A stretch of DNA of 37,563 bases from Frankiales bacterium (GTDB lineage Bacteria > Actinomycetota > Actinomycetes > JAFAQI01): NCBI GenBank assembly GCA_025980325.1, contig JAICXQ010000019.1, positions 1 through 37,563 of the forward strand, in the 5' to 3' direction. Below the pieces are notes generated by a model, which made no database searches, was not told where the DNA came from, and saw only the letters and a list, made by a program, of their open reading frames with translations. Of this stretch, positions 30,513-37,563 are shown piece after piece; positions within the stretch are counted from its first letter, which is position 1, and every line of letters starts with the position of its first letter. The position numbers and the translations under genes were made by a program.

Positions 30513-31568
30513 ATGCCCCGACTGAAACGGGTCGACTGCGCCGACCCTGGTATCCGCCGCATCCGCCGCGGCCGCGGCTTCAGCTACGTCGACTCCTCCG
30601 GTGCGCGCGTCGTGGATCCCCTGACGTTGCAACGGATTTCCGACCTCGCGATCCCGCCGGCGTGGGAGGACGTCTGGATCTGCGCCGCACCGAACGGGCA
30701 CATTCAAGCGACCGGCACCGACGCAGCCGGCCGGCGGCAGTACCGCTACCACGACGCGTGGCGACGGCACCGCGATCGGGTCAAGCACGATCGGATGCTG
30801 GAGTTCGCCGAGGTGTTGCCGGCGGCACGGGAACGCATGCTCGCCGACCTCGCCCGTCCGTCGCCGGATCGTGACCGCGTGCTCGCCGGCGCGGCCCGGC
30901 TGCTCGATCTCGGCTTCTTCCGGATCGGATCCGAGGAGTACGCCGAGACCAACGGCTCGTACGGGCTCGCGACCATGCGCCGCGACCACGTGACGTGCGT
31001 GAGCGGTGTCCTGACGTTCGACTACATCGCGAAGAGCGGCAAGCAACGGGTGCAGTCGGTTGCCGATGCTGATCTCTGCCGTCTCGTTCGTACGTTGAAG
31101 CGACGGCGCGGCGGAGGTGACGAGCTGCTCGCCTACCGCGACGCCGACGGTGCGTGGGTCGACGTCAAGAGCACCGACATCAACGCGTACCTGCGCGAGA
31201 TCACCGGCGGCGAGTTCACCGCGAAGGACTTCCGTACCTGGCACGCCACCGTCCTGTGCGCGGTCGGCCTGGCGGTGTCCGCGACCGCGCCGCCGTCGGA
31301 GTCGGCCCGCAAGCGAGCGATTGCCCGCGCCGTCGCGGAGGTCGCGCACTACCTCGGCAACACGCCCGCGGTGTGCCGGGCGTCGTACATCGATCCGCGG
31401 ATCGTCGACCTCTACAACGACGGCGTCACGATTCACGCGGAGTTGGGTTCGCTCGGTGCCGGCGCGGCGTTCGGCGAGCTGTCGACGCAGGGCGCGATCG
31501 AGCAGGCGGTCTTCCGGCTGCTGCGCGAGCCGTCCCGCCGTCGACCGTCGGTGGCCGCAGCCGCCTGA
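30513..31568 (+). CDS. DNA topoisomerase IB
   Basis: 351 residues, the small bacterial (poxvirus-like) type IB enzyme, which relaxes supercoils by a 3'-phosphotyrosyl intermediate. The catalytic set is visible: Arg in FFRIGSEEYAETNGSYG, Lys in FDYIAKSGKQR, Arg and His region in FTAKDFRTWHATV, and the nucleophile Tyr292 in CRASYIDPRIVDLY. The N-terminal domain has AIPPAWEDVWICAAPNGHIQ. ATG at 30513 gives the normal family N-terminus; the frame is open further upstream inside the DUF5709 gene. No clear Shine-Dalgarno, so translation may depend on the upstream gene. Confidence 0.93.
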   Translation: MPRLKRVDCADPGIRRIRRGRGFSYVDSSGARVVDPLTLQRISDLAIPPAWEDVWICAAPNGHIQATGTDAAGRRQYRYHDAWRRHRDRVKHDRMLEFAEVLPAARERMLADLARPSPDRDRVLAGAARLLDLGFFRIGSEEYAETNGSYGLATMRRDHVTCVSGVLTFDYIAKSGKQRVQSVADADLCRLVRTLKRRRGGGDELLAYRDADGAWVDVKSTDINAYLREITGGEFTAKDFRTWHATVLCAVGLAVSATAPPSESARKRAIARAVAEVAHYLGNTPAVCRASYIDPRIVDLYNDGVTIHAELGSLGAGAAFGELSTQGAIEQAVFRLLREPSRRRPSVAAAA

Positions 31569-31570
31569 CC

Positions 31571-31576
31571 TACGCT
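31571..31576 (+). promoter_or_regulatory. -10 box TACGCT of a leaderless gene
   Basis: TACGCT is 6 nt before the GTG at 31583, the same hexamer and spacing as at 18143-18138 on the other strand. Confidence 0.45.
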
Positions 31577-31582
31577 GGTGGG

Positions 31583-31996
31583 GTGCGGCGGTTTCTGACC
31601 TGGCGGTGGTGTCTCGCGCACCTCGTGCTCGTCGTCGCCGTACTCGTCATGCTGCGCCTCGGGCAGTGGCAGTGGGATCGCGCGAACTCGCGCACCGGCG
31701 GGCTGCAGAACTATGCGTACGCGTTGCAGTGGCCGCTGTTCGCGGTGTTCGCGATCGTCGTCTATGTGAAGACGATGCTGGAGGACGGCCGGCGTACCGG
31801 TGTTGCCGCCTCGACCGCGCGGCTCGATCCTTCACTGTCGGGGGTACGGCGGGAGGACGGCGTGCGGGTCGGGGTCTCGACACCCGCGGTGTCGGTCGAT
31901 CCGGACGACGTCGAGACGCAGGAGTGGAACGCGCGGCTGGCCGCGTTGAACGCCGCGTCGGCGCGGACGGAGGCGGCGCGTGGTCGAGGTCGCTGA
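31583..31996 (+). CDS. Small membrane protein paired with DUF3817
   Basis: 137 residues with two hydrophobic segments: LTWRWCLAHLVLVVAVLVML, and after GQWQWDRANSRTGG the second, ALQWPLFAVFAIVVYV. The C-terminal half is polar and cytoplasmic. Similar actinobacterial proteins are found immediately upstream of DUF3817 genes, as here. Function unknown. GTG has no ribosome site but a TACGCT box 6 nt upstream. Its 3' end overlaps the next gene by 17 nt. Confidence 0.75.
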   Translation: MRRFLTWRWCLAHLVLVVAVLVMLRLGQWQWDRANSRTGGLQNYAYALQWPLFAVFAIVVYVKTMLEDGRRTGVAASTARLDPSLSGVRREDGVRVGVSTPAVSVDPDDVETQEWNARLAALNAASARTEAARGRGR

Positions 31997-32336
31997 GCCC
32001 GCTGCCTCCTCCGACGCGATTGTGGATCGGCGGGTGCGGCGGGCGCTGACGCGGTACCGCGTGGTCGCGTGGATCGTCGGCGTGCTGCTGATCGTGCTGT
32101 TCTGCGTCGGTATCCCGCTGCAGTTCGCCGGCGGGCACGGCGGCGTCGACGAGGTGGTGGGCATCGCGCACGGGGTGGTCTTCTATCCGCTCTATCTGGT
32201 TATCACGGTGCTCCTGGCGTGGCGGGTGCGGATGCCGCCGGTTCGGCTGCTGCTGACGTTGATCGCCGGGACGGTGCCGTTCCTGTCCTTCATCGCCGAG
32301 CGGGAAACCAGACGCTGGGTCTCGGCGCGCTTCTGA
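31980..32336 (+). CDS. DUF3817 membrane protein
   Basis: 118 residues. Three or four hydrophobic segments; the family pattern is clear: RYRVVAWIVGVLLIVLFCVG, then GIAHGVVFYPLYLVITVLLA and LIAGTVPFLSFIAERETRR. Function unknown. It overlaps the upstream membrane-protein gene by 17 nt in another frame, so translation is likely coupled. A large inverted repeat follows its stop by 23 nt. Confidence 0.83.
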   Translation: MVEVAEPAASSDAIVDRRVRRALTRYRVVAWIVGVLLIVLFCVGIPLQFAGGHGGVDEVVGIAHGVVFYPLYLVITVLLAWRVRMPPVRLLLTLIAGTVPFLSFIAERETRRWVSARF

Positions 32337-32359
32337 GTTGTCGGGGCCGGCGACCCTCG

Positions 32360-32409
32360 GACTTGTCAGCACCAGGAGTCGCTATAGCCACACGACGTGC
32401 TGACAAGTC
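32360..32409. repeat. 13-bp perfect inverted repeat, terminator or dispersed palindromic element
   Basis: GACTTGTCAGCAC (32360-32372) and its exact complement (32397-32409), 24-nt loop. The loop itself contains the palindrome GCTATAGC. Both arms are flanked by GGCCGGC. It may terminate the DUF3817 operon, but its internal palindrome and AT-richer composition also fit a dispersed palindromic repeat. Confidence 0.55.
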
Positions 32410-32493
32410 GCGGCCGGCGCCTGGCAAGCTGCGGCTCGGGGTCGCGGCGCGGAGGCTGTGGACGCCGACTGGCGCTGCCCGCGTACTAGTAGT

Positions 32494-32499
32494 TATCTT
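32494..32499 (+). promoter_or_regulatory. -10 box TATCTT of a leaderless gene
   Basis: TATCTT is 6 nt before the GTG at 32506; there is no ribosome-binding site. Confidence 0.5.
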
Positions 32500-32505
32500 C
32501 TTCCG

Positions 32506-33039
32506 GTGCGCGTACGACGGGCCTCGGCGAGGTTGGGTTTGGCGGCGATGCTGGTAGCCGGTTGCTCCAGCGACCCCGGCCGCCCAAGAACCTTGCCAAG
32601 CCTCACCCCGACACCAACCGCAAGCGCCACGTCGTCAGCCACGGACCTGGAAGCCGCAACGACCGTCGTCCGCGAGTACTACTCGCTGCTCAACGATGCG
32701 ACGACGGGAGCAAATGCCGATGCCCTGTCCAAGTTGATGACGCCGACATGCAAGTGTCAGGACGTCGCCCGGTCGACACGAGAGGTCGCCTCGAAGCATG
32801 AGCGCTACTTCGGTAAGACGACGCTGCGAAACCTCCGGGCGACATCGGACGGCTCGACGCTCATCGAAGTGTTGGTGAATTACGACTACGAACGAAGCGG
32901 CATTGCTGATGCGCAAGGCCGCGCCATCAAGTCATTTCCAGCTCGCCATGGAGCCAGCGCCGACTTCAGCGTCGTCAAATCAGCTAACCGCTGGTTGATC
33001 AGCGCCATCGTGTACGTCAGCAAGGGTGAGCCGTCTTGA
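32506..33039 (+). CDS. DUF6318-type lipoprotein
   Basis: 177 residues. Signal peptide with lipobox (RLGLAAMLVAGCSS, lipidated Cys20), a Pro/Thr/Ser-rich linker, then a globular domain with VVREYYSLLNDATTGANADA, LMTPTCKCQDVA and a C-terminal ANRWLISAIVYVSKG strand. The whole fits the DUF6318 lipoproteins of actinobacteria. Third-position G/C bias is weaker here than in neighbours, so it may be a more recent arrival. GTG appears leaderless. The next gene's TTG overlaps its stop. Confidence 0.72.
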   Translation: MRVRRASARLGLAAMLVAGCSSDPGRPRTLPSLTPTPTASATSSATDLEAATTVVREYYSLLNDATTGANADALSKLMTPTCKCQDVARSTREVASKHERYFGKTTLRNLRATSDGSTLIEVLVNYDYERSGIADAQGRAIKSFPARHGASADFSVVKSANRWLISAIVYVSKGEPS

Positions 33040-33914
33040 ACATCTTGGTTCCGCTCGCGGTGTCTTCCGTAATGCTGCTCGGCCCGTCTACTCCGAAGCA
33101 AGATCCTTGCAATCTGCGGCAAGCAGATAACTGTGGCGGACTCGCGGCCGATAACGCACAGGGTGACTTTCGTGGGCTGATCATGGTTCGGGATCAGCCT
33201 GATGTGCTCGACCGCGCTGCTTCGGCCGGGACTACTGCCGGCTGTGGCGACTGCGTATGGGAAATCATCCTGGCCTGCCCGGGCACCGTTCCGGGCGAGC
33301 CGAAGGACGGCGCGGCCTGCGGTGCCGCGTCCAACGCCCCGCGCTGCCGGCCCGGCCAGCAGGTCTACCGGCTCTACCTCACGACCACCGCGACCGCGAA
33401 CCAGTTCGAGGGTCCGCTCTGCCTCGGCAGCATCACCGACGTCATCCCGGTAGGAAACATCGCTGCGGCCGACGTCGACCGCTACTTGCGCGACGTCGTA
33501 CCGCCGGATCTCACCGTCACCACCAGCCCACCGAACGGCACCCTCGCCGGGCTACCGACGTACTTCGCCGTTCGGCCACCGACGACGCTGAAACCAGCAC
33601 CGTTCGGCGACCCACTGGTAACAGAGACGATCACGTTGACACCGTCGGCGTACACGTACCAATGGGGCGACGGCTCCAGCACCGATTGGACGACCGACGC
33701 CGGCGACCTCTATCCGCGCGGGACCCTCACCCACCGGTACACGACCGGCGGGCTGGCCACCGGCACGGTGACCACCCGCTGGGGCGGCACCTACACGATC
33801 ACCGTCGCGGGCCGCACCTTCGGCCCGTACGACGCCGTCGGCACCGTCACGCACCAGCAAGCCTTCACGCTTCCGGTCTTCAACGCGCGCAGCCAACTCG
33901 TCAGCCGCGGCTGA
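33036..33914 (+). CDS. Secreted protein with PKD-like domain
   Basis: 292 residues from TTG at 33036, which overlaps the upstream stop (TTGA) and has AAGGGTGAG upstream, so translation is probably coupled. A short signal-like start (NILVPLAVSSVMLLG) precedes a Cys-rich region (CNLRQADNCGG, GCGDCVW, ACPG). The C-terminal half contains YTYQWGDGSSTDWT and GTLTHRYTTGG, the usual core of a PKD-like beta-sandwich. It forms a pair with the DUF6318 lipoprotein. Function unknown. Confidence 0.72.
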   Translation: MNILVPLAVSSVMLLGPSTPKQDPCNLRQADNCGGLAADNAQGDFRGLIMVRDQPDVLDRAASAGTTAGCGDCVWEIILACPGTVPGEPKDGAACGAASNAPRCRPGQQVYRLYLTTTATANQFEGPLCLGSITDVIPVGNIAAADVDRYLRDVVPPDLTVTTSPPNGTLAGLPTYFAVRPPTTLKPAPFGDPLVTETITLTPSAYTYQWGDGSSTDWTTDAGDLYPRGTLTHRYTTGGLATGTVTTRWGGTYTITVAGRTFGPYDAVGTVTHQQAFTLPVFNARSQLVSRG

Positions 33915-33942
33915 GGCGCCAGGCAGCTACATCGCCCTGCAC

Positions 33943-33961
33943 CGACGAGCGCTACTCGTCG
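33943..33961. terminator. Bidirectional hairpin at the rpoD stop
   Basis: CGACGAG-CGCTA-CTCGTCG, a perfect 7-bp stem between convergent genes, including the rpoD stop codon. Confidence 0.5.
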
Positions 33962-35145
33962 AGGTAATCGCGCAATCGTTGTGACCGTGACGGATGCCGT
34001 AATTTCGACAGAGTCTTCGACTCGATCTGGCGGATCCGCTCGCGCGTCACACCGAACTCGCGGCCGACCTCCTCCAGCGTGCGCGCGTGCCCGTCGGTCA
34101 ACCCGAACCGCAGCTGGATGACTTTCTTCTCCCGCTCCGACAACGTGTGCAGGATGGCGTCGAGCTGCTCTTGCAAGAGGATGAACGACGCCGCGTCGAT
34201 CGGCACGATCGCGTCGCTGTCCTCGATGAAGTCACCGAGGTTCGAATCCTCTTCTTCACCGATCGGCGTCTCCAGCGACACCGGCTCCTGCGCGAGCTTC
34301 TGGATCTCGCGCACCCGCTCCGGCGGCAACTCCATCTCGGCGCCGAGTTCTTCCGGCGTCGGCTCACGGCCGAGGTCCTGCAACATCTGCCGCTGCACCC
34401 GCAGCAACTTGTTGATCGTCTCGACCATGTGCACGGGAATCCGGATCGTCCGCGCCTGATCCGCGATCGCGCGCGTGATCGCCTGCCGGATCCACCACGT
34501 CGCGTACGTCGAGAACTTGTAGCCCTTCGTGTAGTCGAACTTCTCGACCGCGCGGATCAGACCGAGATTGCCCTCCTGGATCAAATCGAGGAACAACATG
34601 CCCCGACCGACGTAGCGCTTCGCGATCGACACGACCAACCGCAGGTTGGCCTCGATCAATCGCTTCTTCGCGAACTGCCCGTCGCGTTCGATCTGTTCGA
34701 GCTCGCGTTCCAACCCGACCGGCAAGTTGCGATCGGTTGTCAACTTCTCCGACGCGAACAACCCGGCCTCGACCCGCTTCGCCAGATCGACCTCTTCTGC
34801 CGCCGACAGCAGCGGAACGCGGCCGATCTCCTTGAGGTACATGCGCACCGGGTCGCTCGTCGCGGCCGCCTTCGCCGGATCGCCGTCGGCCGCCTTCGCC
34901 GCCGGCGACTCCTCGTCGTCTTCGTCGTCCGCACCGTCGACGATCTGCACGCCGTTGTCGGCGAGCATCCGCAGGACGACGTCCATCGACTCGGGCGGCA
35001 ACTCGGCGGCGATCAGCGCCGCGGTCACGTCCTCCGACGATACGAAACCGGCGGCTTTGCCCTGGTCGAGCAACTCGCGAACCTCGGCGACCTGCGCTTC
35101 GGCGGGAGGCGCGGCCGGGGTCGTCACACCCTCAGTGTGCCCCAC
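33952..35145 (-). CDS. rpoD: Principal RNA polymerase sigma factor (SigA/HrdB type)
   Basis: 397 residues. Region 1.2 ([20 protein letters not shown]), region 2 with [40 protein letters not shown] and [19 protein letters not shown], region 3, and region 4 with [18 protein letters not shown] and [20 protein letters not shown] are all intact, typical of a housekeeping sigma-70. The N-terminal extension is short, with an acidic run ([11 protein letters not shown]); many actinobacterial homologues are longer. GTG at 35145 is used; GTG at 35127 (GAGGGT 2 nt upstream) is an alternative. It starts 13 nt after dnaG, so both form an operon. Confidence 0.96.
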   Translation of the reverse strand: MGHTEGVTTPAAPPAEAQVAEVRELLDQGKAAGFVSSEDVTAALIAAELPPESMDVVLRMLADNGVQIVDGADDEDDEESPAAKAADGDPAKAAATSDPVRMYLKEIGRVPLLSAAEEVDLAKRVEAGLFASEKLTTDRNLPVGLERELEQIERDGQFAKKRLIEANLRLVVSIAKRYVGRGMLFLDLIQEGNLGLIRAVEKFDYTKGYKFSTYATWWIRQAITRAIADQARTIRIPVHMVETINKLLRVQRQMLQDLGREPTPEELGAEMELPPERVREIQKLAQEPVSLETPIGEEEDSNLGDFIEDSDAIVPIDAASFILLQEQLDAILHTLSEREKKVIQLRFGLTDGHARTLEEVGREFGVTRERIRQIESKTLSKLRHPSRSQRLRDYLDE

Positions 35146-35158
35146 GAGCGAGCCGAGG

Positions 35159-37024
35159 TCAGACCGCGCCGACCCCGCGCTCGCGCAGCGCCTTCTTCCG
35201 CTGTTCGAGCACGATCAGTTCGCCGAACGCGCGGTTGTACTCGGTCGCCTGCTCGACCGGATTGAGCCGCTGCAGCCGCCCCTTCAGCTCCTGGATCTGG
35301 CGCGTGAGCGCCATCTCCTCGAGCCGGGCGACGAGCGACGACGCGTAGCGCTGATCCTCCTCGTCGACCGTCTGCAGCGGCTCGACCGCCAGCTCGGTCA
35401 CGAGGTCCCGTACGGCGTCGGTCTCGGCCGCGTCACGCACGCGCGTCACCCACTGTGTCCCGCCGACGGCGGTCGCCGTACCGCCCGCCTTCGCGACGCC
35501 GGCCCGCACCGCCGCGTACGCCGGCGCGGTGAACACGACGACGTCGAGCGCGTCGAACTCGGGGCCGAGCATCGCCGGGCGCTGCACGGCGAGCTTCATC
35601 ACCTCGCGCTCGACGACGAGACCGGGATCCCGCGGGTCCGGCCGGCTCGCGGCGGCCGGCCGCGCTGCGCGACGCGGGGTCTGCTCCTCACCAGGGCCGG
35701 CGCCGCCGCGCACCCGCGCGAGCACCGCCTGCTCGTCCATGCCCAGCCAACCGGCGAGCCGGCGCGCGTACTCGTCGCGCAACGACCAGTCCTTCAGCGT
35801 CGCGACGACCGGCGCCGCCGCGGCGAGCGCGGACACGCGACCCTCGGGAATGTCGAGGTCGAAGCGGGCCAACGCCGAGCGGATCGCGAACTCCGCGAGC
35901 GGCACGTGCGACGCGATCAGGTCGCGCACGGCGAGGTCGCCGCGCTGCTGGCGCAGCTCACACGGATCGAGCCCGTCCGGCTGCACCGCGACGAACAGTT
36001 GTGTGACGAAGCGCTGGTCGTCGCTGAACGCCTTGAGCGCCGCCTTCTGCCCGGCCTCGTCGCCGTCGAAGGTGAAGATCACCCGGCCGCGGAACTCGTC
36101 CTGATCCATCAGCAGCCGCCGCAGCACCTGCACGTGCTCGGCGCCGAACGCGGTCCCGCAGGTCGCGACCGCGGTCGTCTCGCCGGCGAGATGGCACGCC
36201 ATCACGTCGGTGTAACCCTCGACCACGACCGCCTTGTACCGCGTCGCGATGTCGTTCTTCGCGAGGTCGACGCCGTAGAGCACCTGGCTCTTCTTGTACA
36301 GCGGCGTCTCGGGCGTGTTCAGGTACTTCGGACCCGTGTCGTCTTCGCGCAACCGGCGCGCACCGAAGCCGATGACGTCGCCCTTCATGTCGCGAATCGG
36401 CCAGATGAGCCGGCCGCGGAACCGGTCGTACGGCGTCCCACGCTGGCCCTGAGTCGCGAGCCCACCGGCGAGCATCTCCTCGTTGCTGAAGCCCGTGGCC
36501 CGCAGGTGTGTCGTCAACGCTTCCCACCCCGTCGGCGCGTAGCCGACGCCGAAGTGCGCCCACGCGCTCTCGTCGAACCCGCGCTCGCGCAGGAACGCGC
36601 GCCCGATCTCCGCCTCGTCTGACTGCGTGAGTTGCGCGGCGTAGTACGACGCGGCTTCGCGGTGCGCGTCGAGCAGCCGCTGGCGCTGCGAGCCGACCTG
36701 GCGCGGGGCGGCGCCGCCCTGCTCGTACGTCACCTCGACACCGGCCTTGCGTGCGAGCACCTCGACCGCCTCGGTGAACGACAGGTGTTCGAGCTCGCGG
36801 ACGAACGTGATCGCGTCACCGCTCGCCGAGCAGCCGAAGCACTTGTAGAACCCGAGCGCGGCGTTGACGTTGAACGACGGCGTCTTCTCGTCGTGGAACG
36901 GGCACAGGCCCTTGAGCCGCCCGGCGCCGGCCGGCTTCAGCGCGACGTAGTCGGCGACGACCTGGTCGAGCGGCAACCGCTCGCGGATCGCGACGATGAC
37001 GTCTTCCCGGATGCGACCGGCCAC
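35159..37024 (-). CDS. dnaG: DNA primase
   Basis: 621 residues, makes RNA primers at the replication fork. CHC2 zinc finger: Cys41, His44, Cys62, Cys65 ([19 protein letters not shown]). TOPRIM core: [11 protein letters not shown] and [16 protein letters not shown]. The C-terminal helical domain for helicase contact is present. GTG at 37024 has GGAGGT just upstream; the frame is open to 37135, but the extension overlaps the divergent VOC gene and lacks family similarity. dnaG-rpoD resembles the macromolecular-synthesis operon without rpsU. Confidence 0.96.
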   Translation of the reverse strand: MAGRIREDVIVAIRERLPLDQVVADYVALKPAGAGRLKGLCPFHDEKTPSFNVNAALGFYKCFGCSASGDAITFVRELEHLSFTEAVEVLARKAGVEVTYEQGGAAPRQVGSQRQRLLDAHREAASYYAAQLTQSDEAEIGRAFLRERGFDESAWAHFGVGYAPTGWEALTTHLRATGFSNEEMLAGGLATQGQRGTPYDRFRGRLIWPIRDMKGDVIGFGARRLREDDTGPKYLNTPETPLYKKSQVLYGVDLAKNDIATRYKAVVVEGYTDVMACHLAGETTAVATCGTAFGAEHVQVLRRLLMDQDEFRGRVIFTFDGDEAGQKAALKAFSDDQRFVTQLFVAVQPDGLDPCELRQQRGDLAVRDLIASHVPLAEFAIRSALARFDLDIPEGRVSALAAAAPVVATLKDWSLRDEYARRLAGWLGMDEQAVLARVRGGAGPGEEQTPRRAARPAAASRPDPRDPGLVVEREVMKLAVQRPAMLGPEFDALDVVVFTAPAYAAVRAGVAKAGGTATAVGGTQWVTRVRDAAETDAVRDLVTELAVEPLQTVDEEDQRYASSLVARLEEMALTRQIQELKGRLQRLNPVEQATEYNRAFGELIVLEQRKKALRERGVGAV

Positions 37025-37125
37025 GCTCACCTCCTCGCCGTCGGCGTACGTCGGCTGCCGGCGAGGGGAAGGTCCGCCGGGGCCGAGTCTAGAGTCTGGC
37101 CGCGACGAGGAGGAGGCAAAGCCAC

Positions 37126-37512
37126 ATGCCCGCATCGACCGGCGGCATCGCCGCGATCACATTGTTCGTCGAGGACCTGGCCGAGGCCAAGCCGTTCTAC
37201 GCCGAGGTCTTCGAGCTGCCCGTTTATTTCGAGGACGCGGACTCCGCGGTCTTCCGCTTCGGCGACACGCTGGTCAACCTGCTGACCGCGACGGAAGCGC
37301 CGGAGTTGATCGCCCCGGCCGTGGTCGCGGACGCGGCGAGCGGGAGCCGGTTCCAGCTCACGTTGCAGGTGGAGGACGTGGACGCGCGCTGCGCGCAGCT
37401 GCAGGCCAAGGGGGTCAAGCTCCTGAACGGGCCGGTCGACCGGCCGTGGGGACCGCGTACGGCGAGCTTCCAGGATCCTGCCGGTCACATCTGGGAGATC
37501 GCCACCTCGTGA
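37126..37512 (+). CDS. VOC-family protein (glyoxalase/bleomycin-resistance fold)
   Basis: 128 residues with GGAGG about 9-10 nt before ATG. Two beta-alpha-beta-beta-beta units: IAAITLFVEDLAEAKPFYAE then VFELPVYFEDADSAVFRFGD, and FQLTLQVEDVDARCAQLQAK then WGPRTASFQDPAGHIWEI. The C-terminal DPAGHIWEI is the classic metal-ligand strand. The reaction cannot be assigned (glyoxalase, dioxygenase and antibiotic-binding proteins share the fold). Divergent from dnaG. Confidence 0.9.
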   Translation: MPASTGGIAAITLFVEDLAEAKPFYAEVFELPVYFEDADSAVFRFGDTLVNLLTATEAPELIAPAVVADAASGSRFQLTLQVEDVDARCAQLQAKGVKLLNGPVDRPWGPRTASFQDPAGHIWEIATS

Positions 37513-37563
37513 GCCGAGCCGCTCCCCCGGGTTCGTGATCATGGCGTTGGCCGGCAGCACCCG

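Noticed and set aside
34087-36622. Long plus-strand open frames opposite rpoD and dnaG
   Set aside because: Both minus-strand genes are unmistakable with complete catalytic motifs, so the opposite frames are shadows.
37513-37563. Open frame and possible repeat at the right edge
   Set aside because: The window ends too soon to judge; the minus-strand frame overlaps the VOC gene and shows no family similarity.
1-37563. CRISPR array, prophage, IS element, toxin-antitoxin or defence island
   Set aside because: No spaced direct repeats, integrase, transposase or recognisable defence genes were found; the only repeat array is the FN3 coding region.

Overview
This is chromosomal DNA from a high-GC actinobacterium (phylum Actinomycetota). 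The evidence is strong G/C bias at third codon positions, many GTG and some TTG starts, tRNA genes without an encoded CCA, homodimeric-type pyruvate dehydrogenase AceE, and a PucR-type FasR regulator followed by fabD-fabH-acpP-fabF-accD. DUF3145, a SigA/HrdB-type sigma factor and several actinobacterial small-protein families (DUF2795, DUF3817, DUF5709, DUF6318) agree. The genus cannot be fixed from the sequence alone. No phage, IS element, transposase, CRISPR array or rRNA gene was seen; the window looks like core genome with a few accessory secreted-protein genes.

Layout. 1-2294: 3' part of aceE. 2307-5147: a small membrane protein, a DUF2795 protein, an unrecognised conserved-looking protein and a HhH+PHP-domain protein. 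5197-11620: the fatty-acid synthesis locus, with a FasR-like activator and then a tightly coupled fabD-fabH-acpP-fabF-accD operon; a perfect palindrome upstream of fabD is a good FasR operator candidate. FabD carries a C-terminal domain that looks like a biotinyl (BCCP) domain without the biotinylated lysine, the most unusual feature of the window. 11813-13364: a small membrane protein, a secreted Cys-rich protein and DUF3145. 13451-15383: two divergent paralogous DMT-type transporters. 15388-17155: a TtuB-like sulfur carrier and TtuA-like tRNA thiolase, a 35-residue membrane peptide and a lipoprotein with an FtsX-like extracellular domain. 17181-19046: small proteins, a GlsB/YeaQ membrane protein and a CDF metal exporter. 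19124-21407: two secreted proteins. 21507-29664: a CAU-anticodon tRNA, a 2220-residue secreted metalloprotease with 17 FN3 modules, an LPFTG surface protein, a YjbR protein and tRNA-Asn. 29748-33914: small stress-type proteins, topoisomerase IB, membrane proteins, a DUF6318 lipoprotein and a secreted protein. 33952-37512: rpoD (sigA), dnaG and a VOC protein.

How the genes fit together. AceE makes acetyl-CoA; AccD (with subunits encoded elsewhere) would make malonyl-CoA; FabD loads it on ACP; FabH and FabF condense; FasR probably switches the operon on. dnaG-rpoD is a compact replication/transcription pair. TtuB-TtuA would thiolate tRNA.

Regulatory pattern. At least six genes lack a Shine-Dalgarno and instead have a TANNNT hexamer exactly 6 nt before a GTG start, which predicts leaderless transcripts. 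Two genes share a 13-nt block that looks like a SigB/SigF-type promoter. Most convergent gene pairs are separated by strong perfect hairpins without U-tracts.
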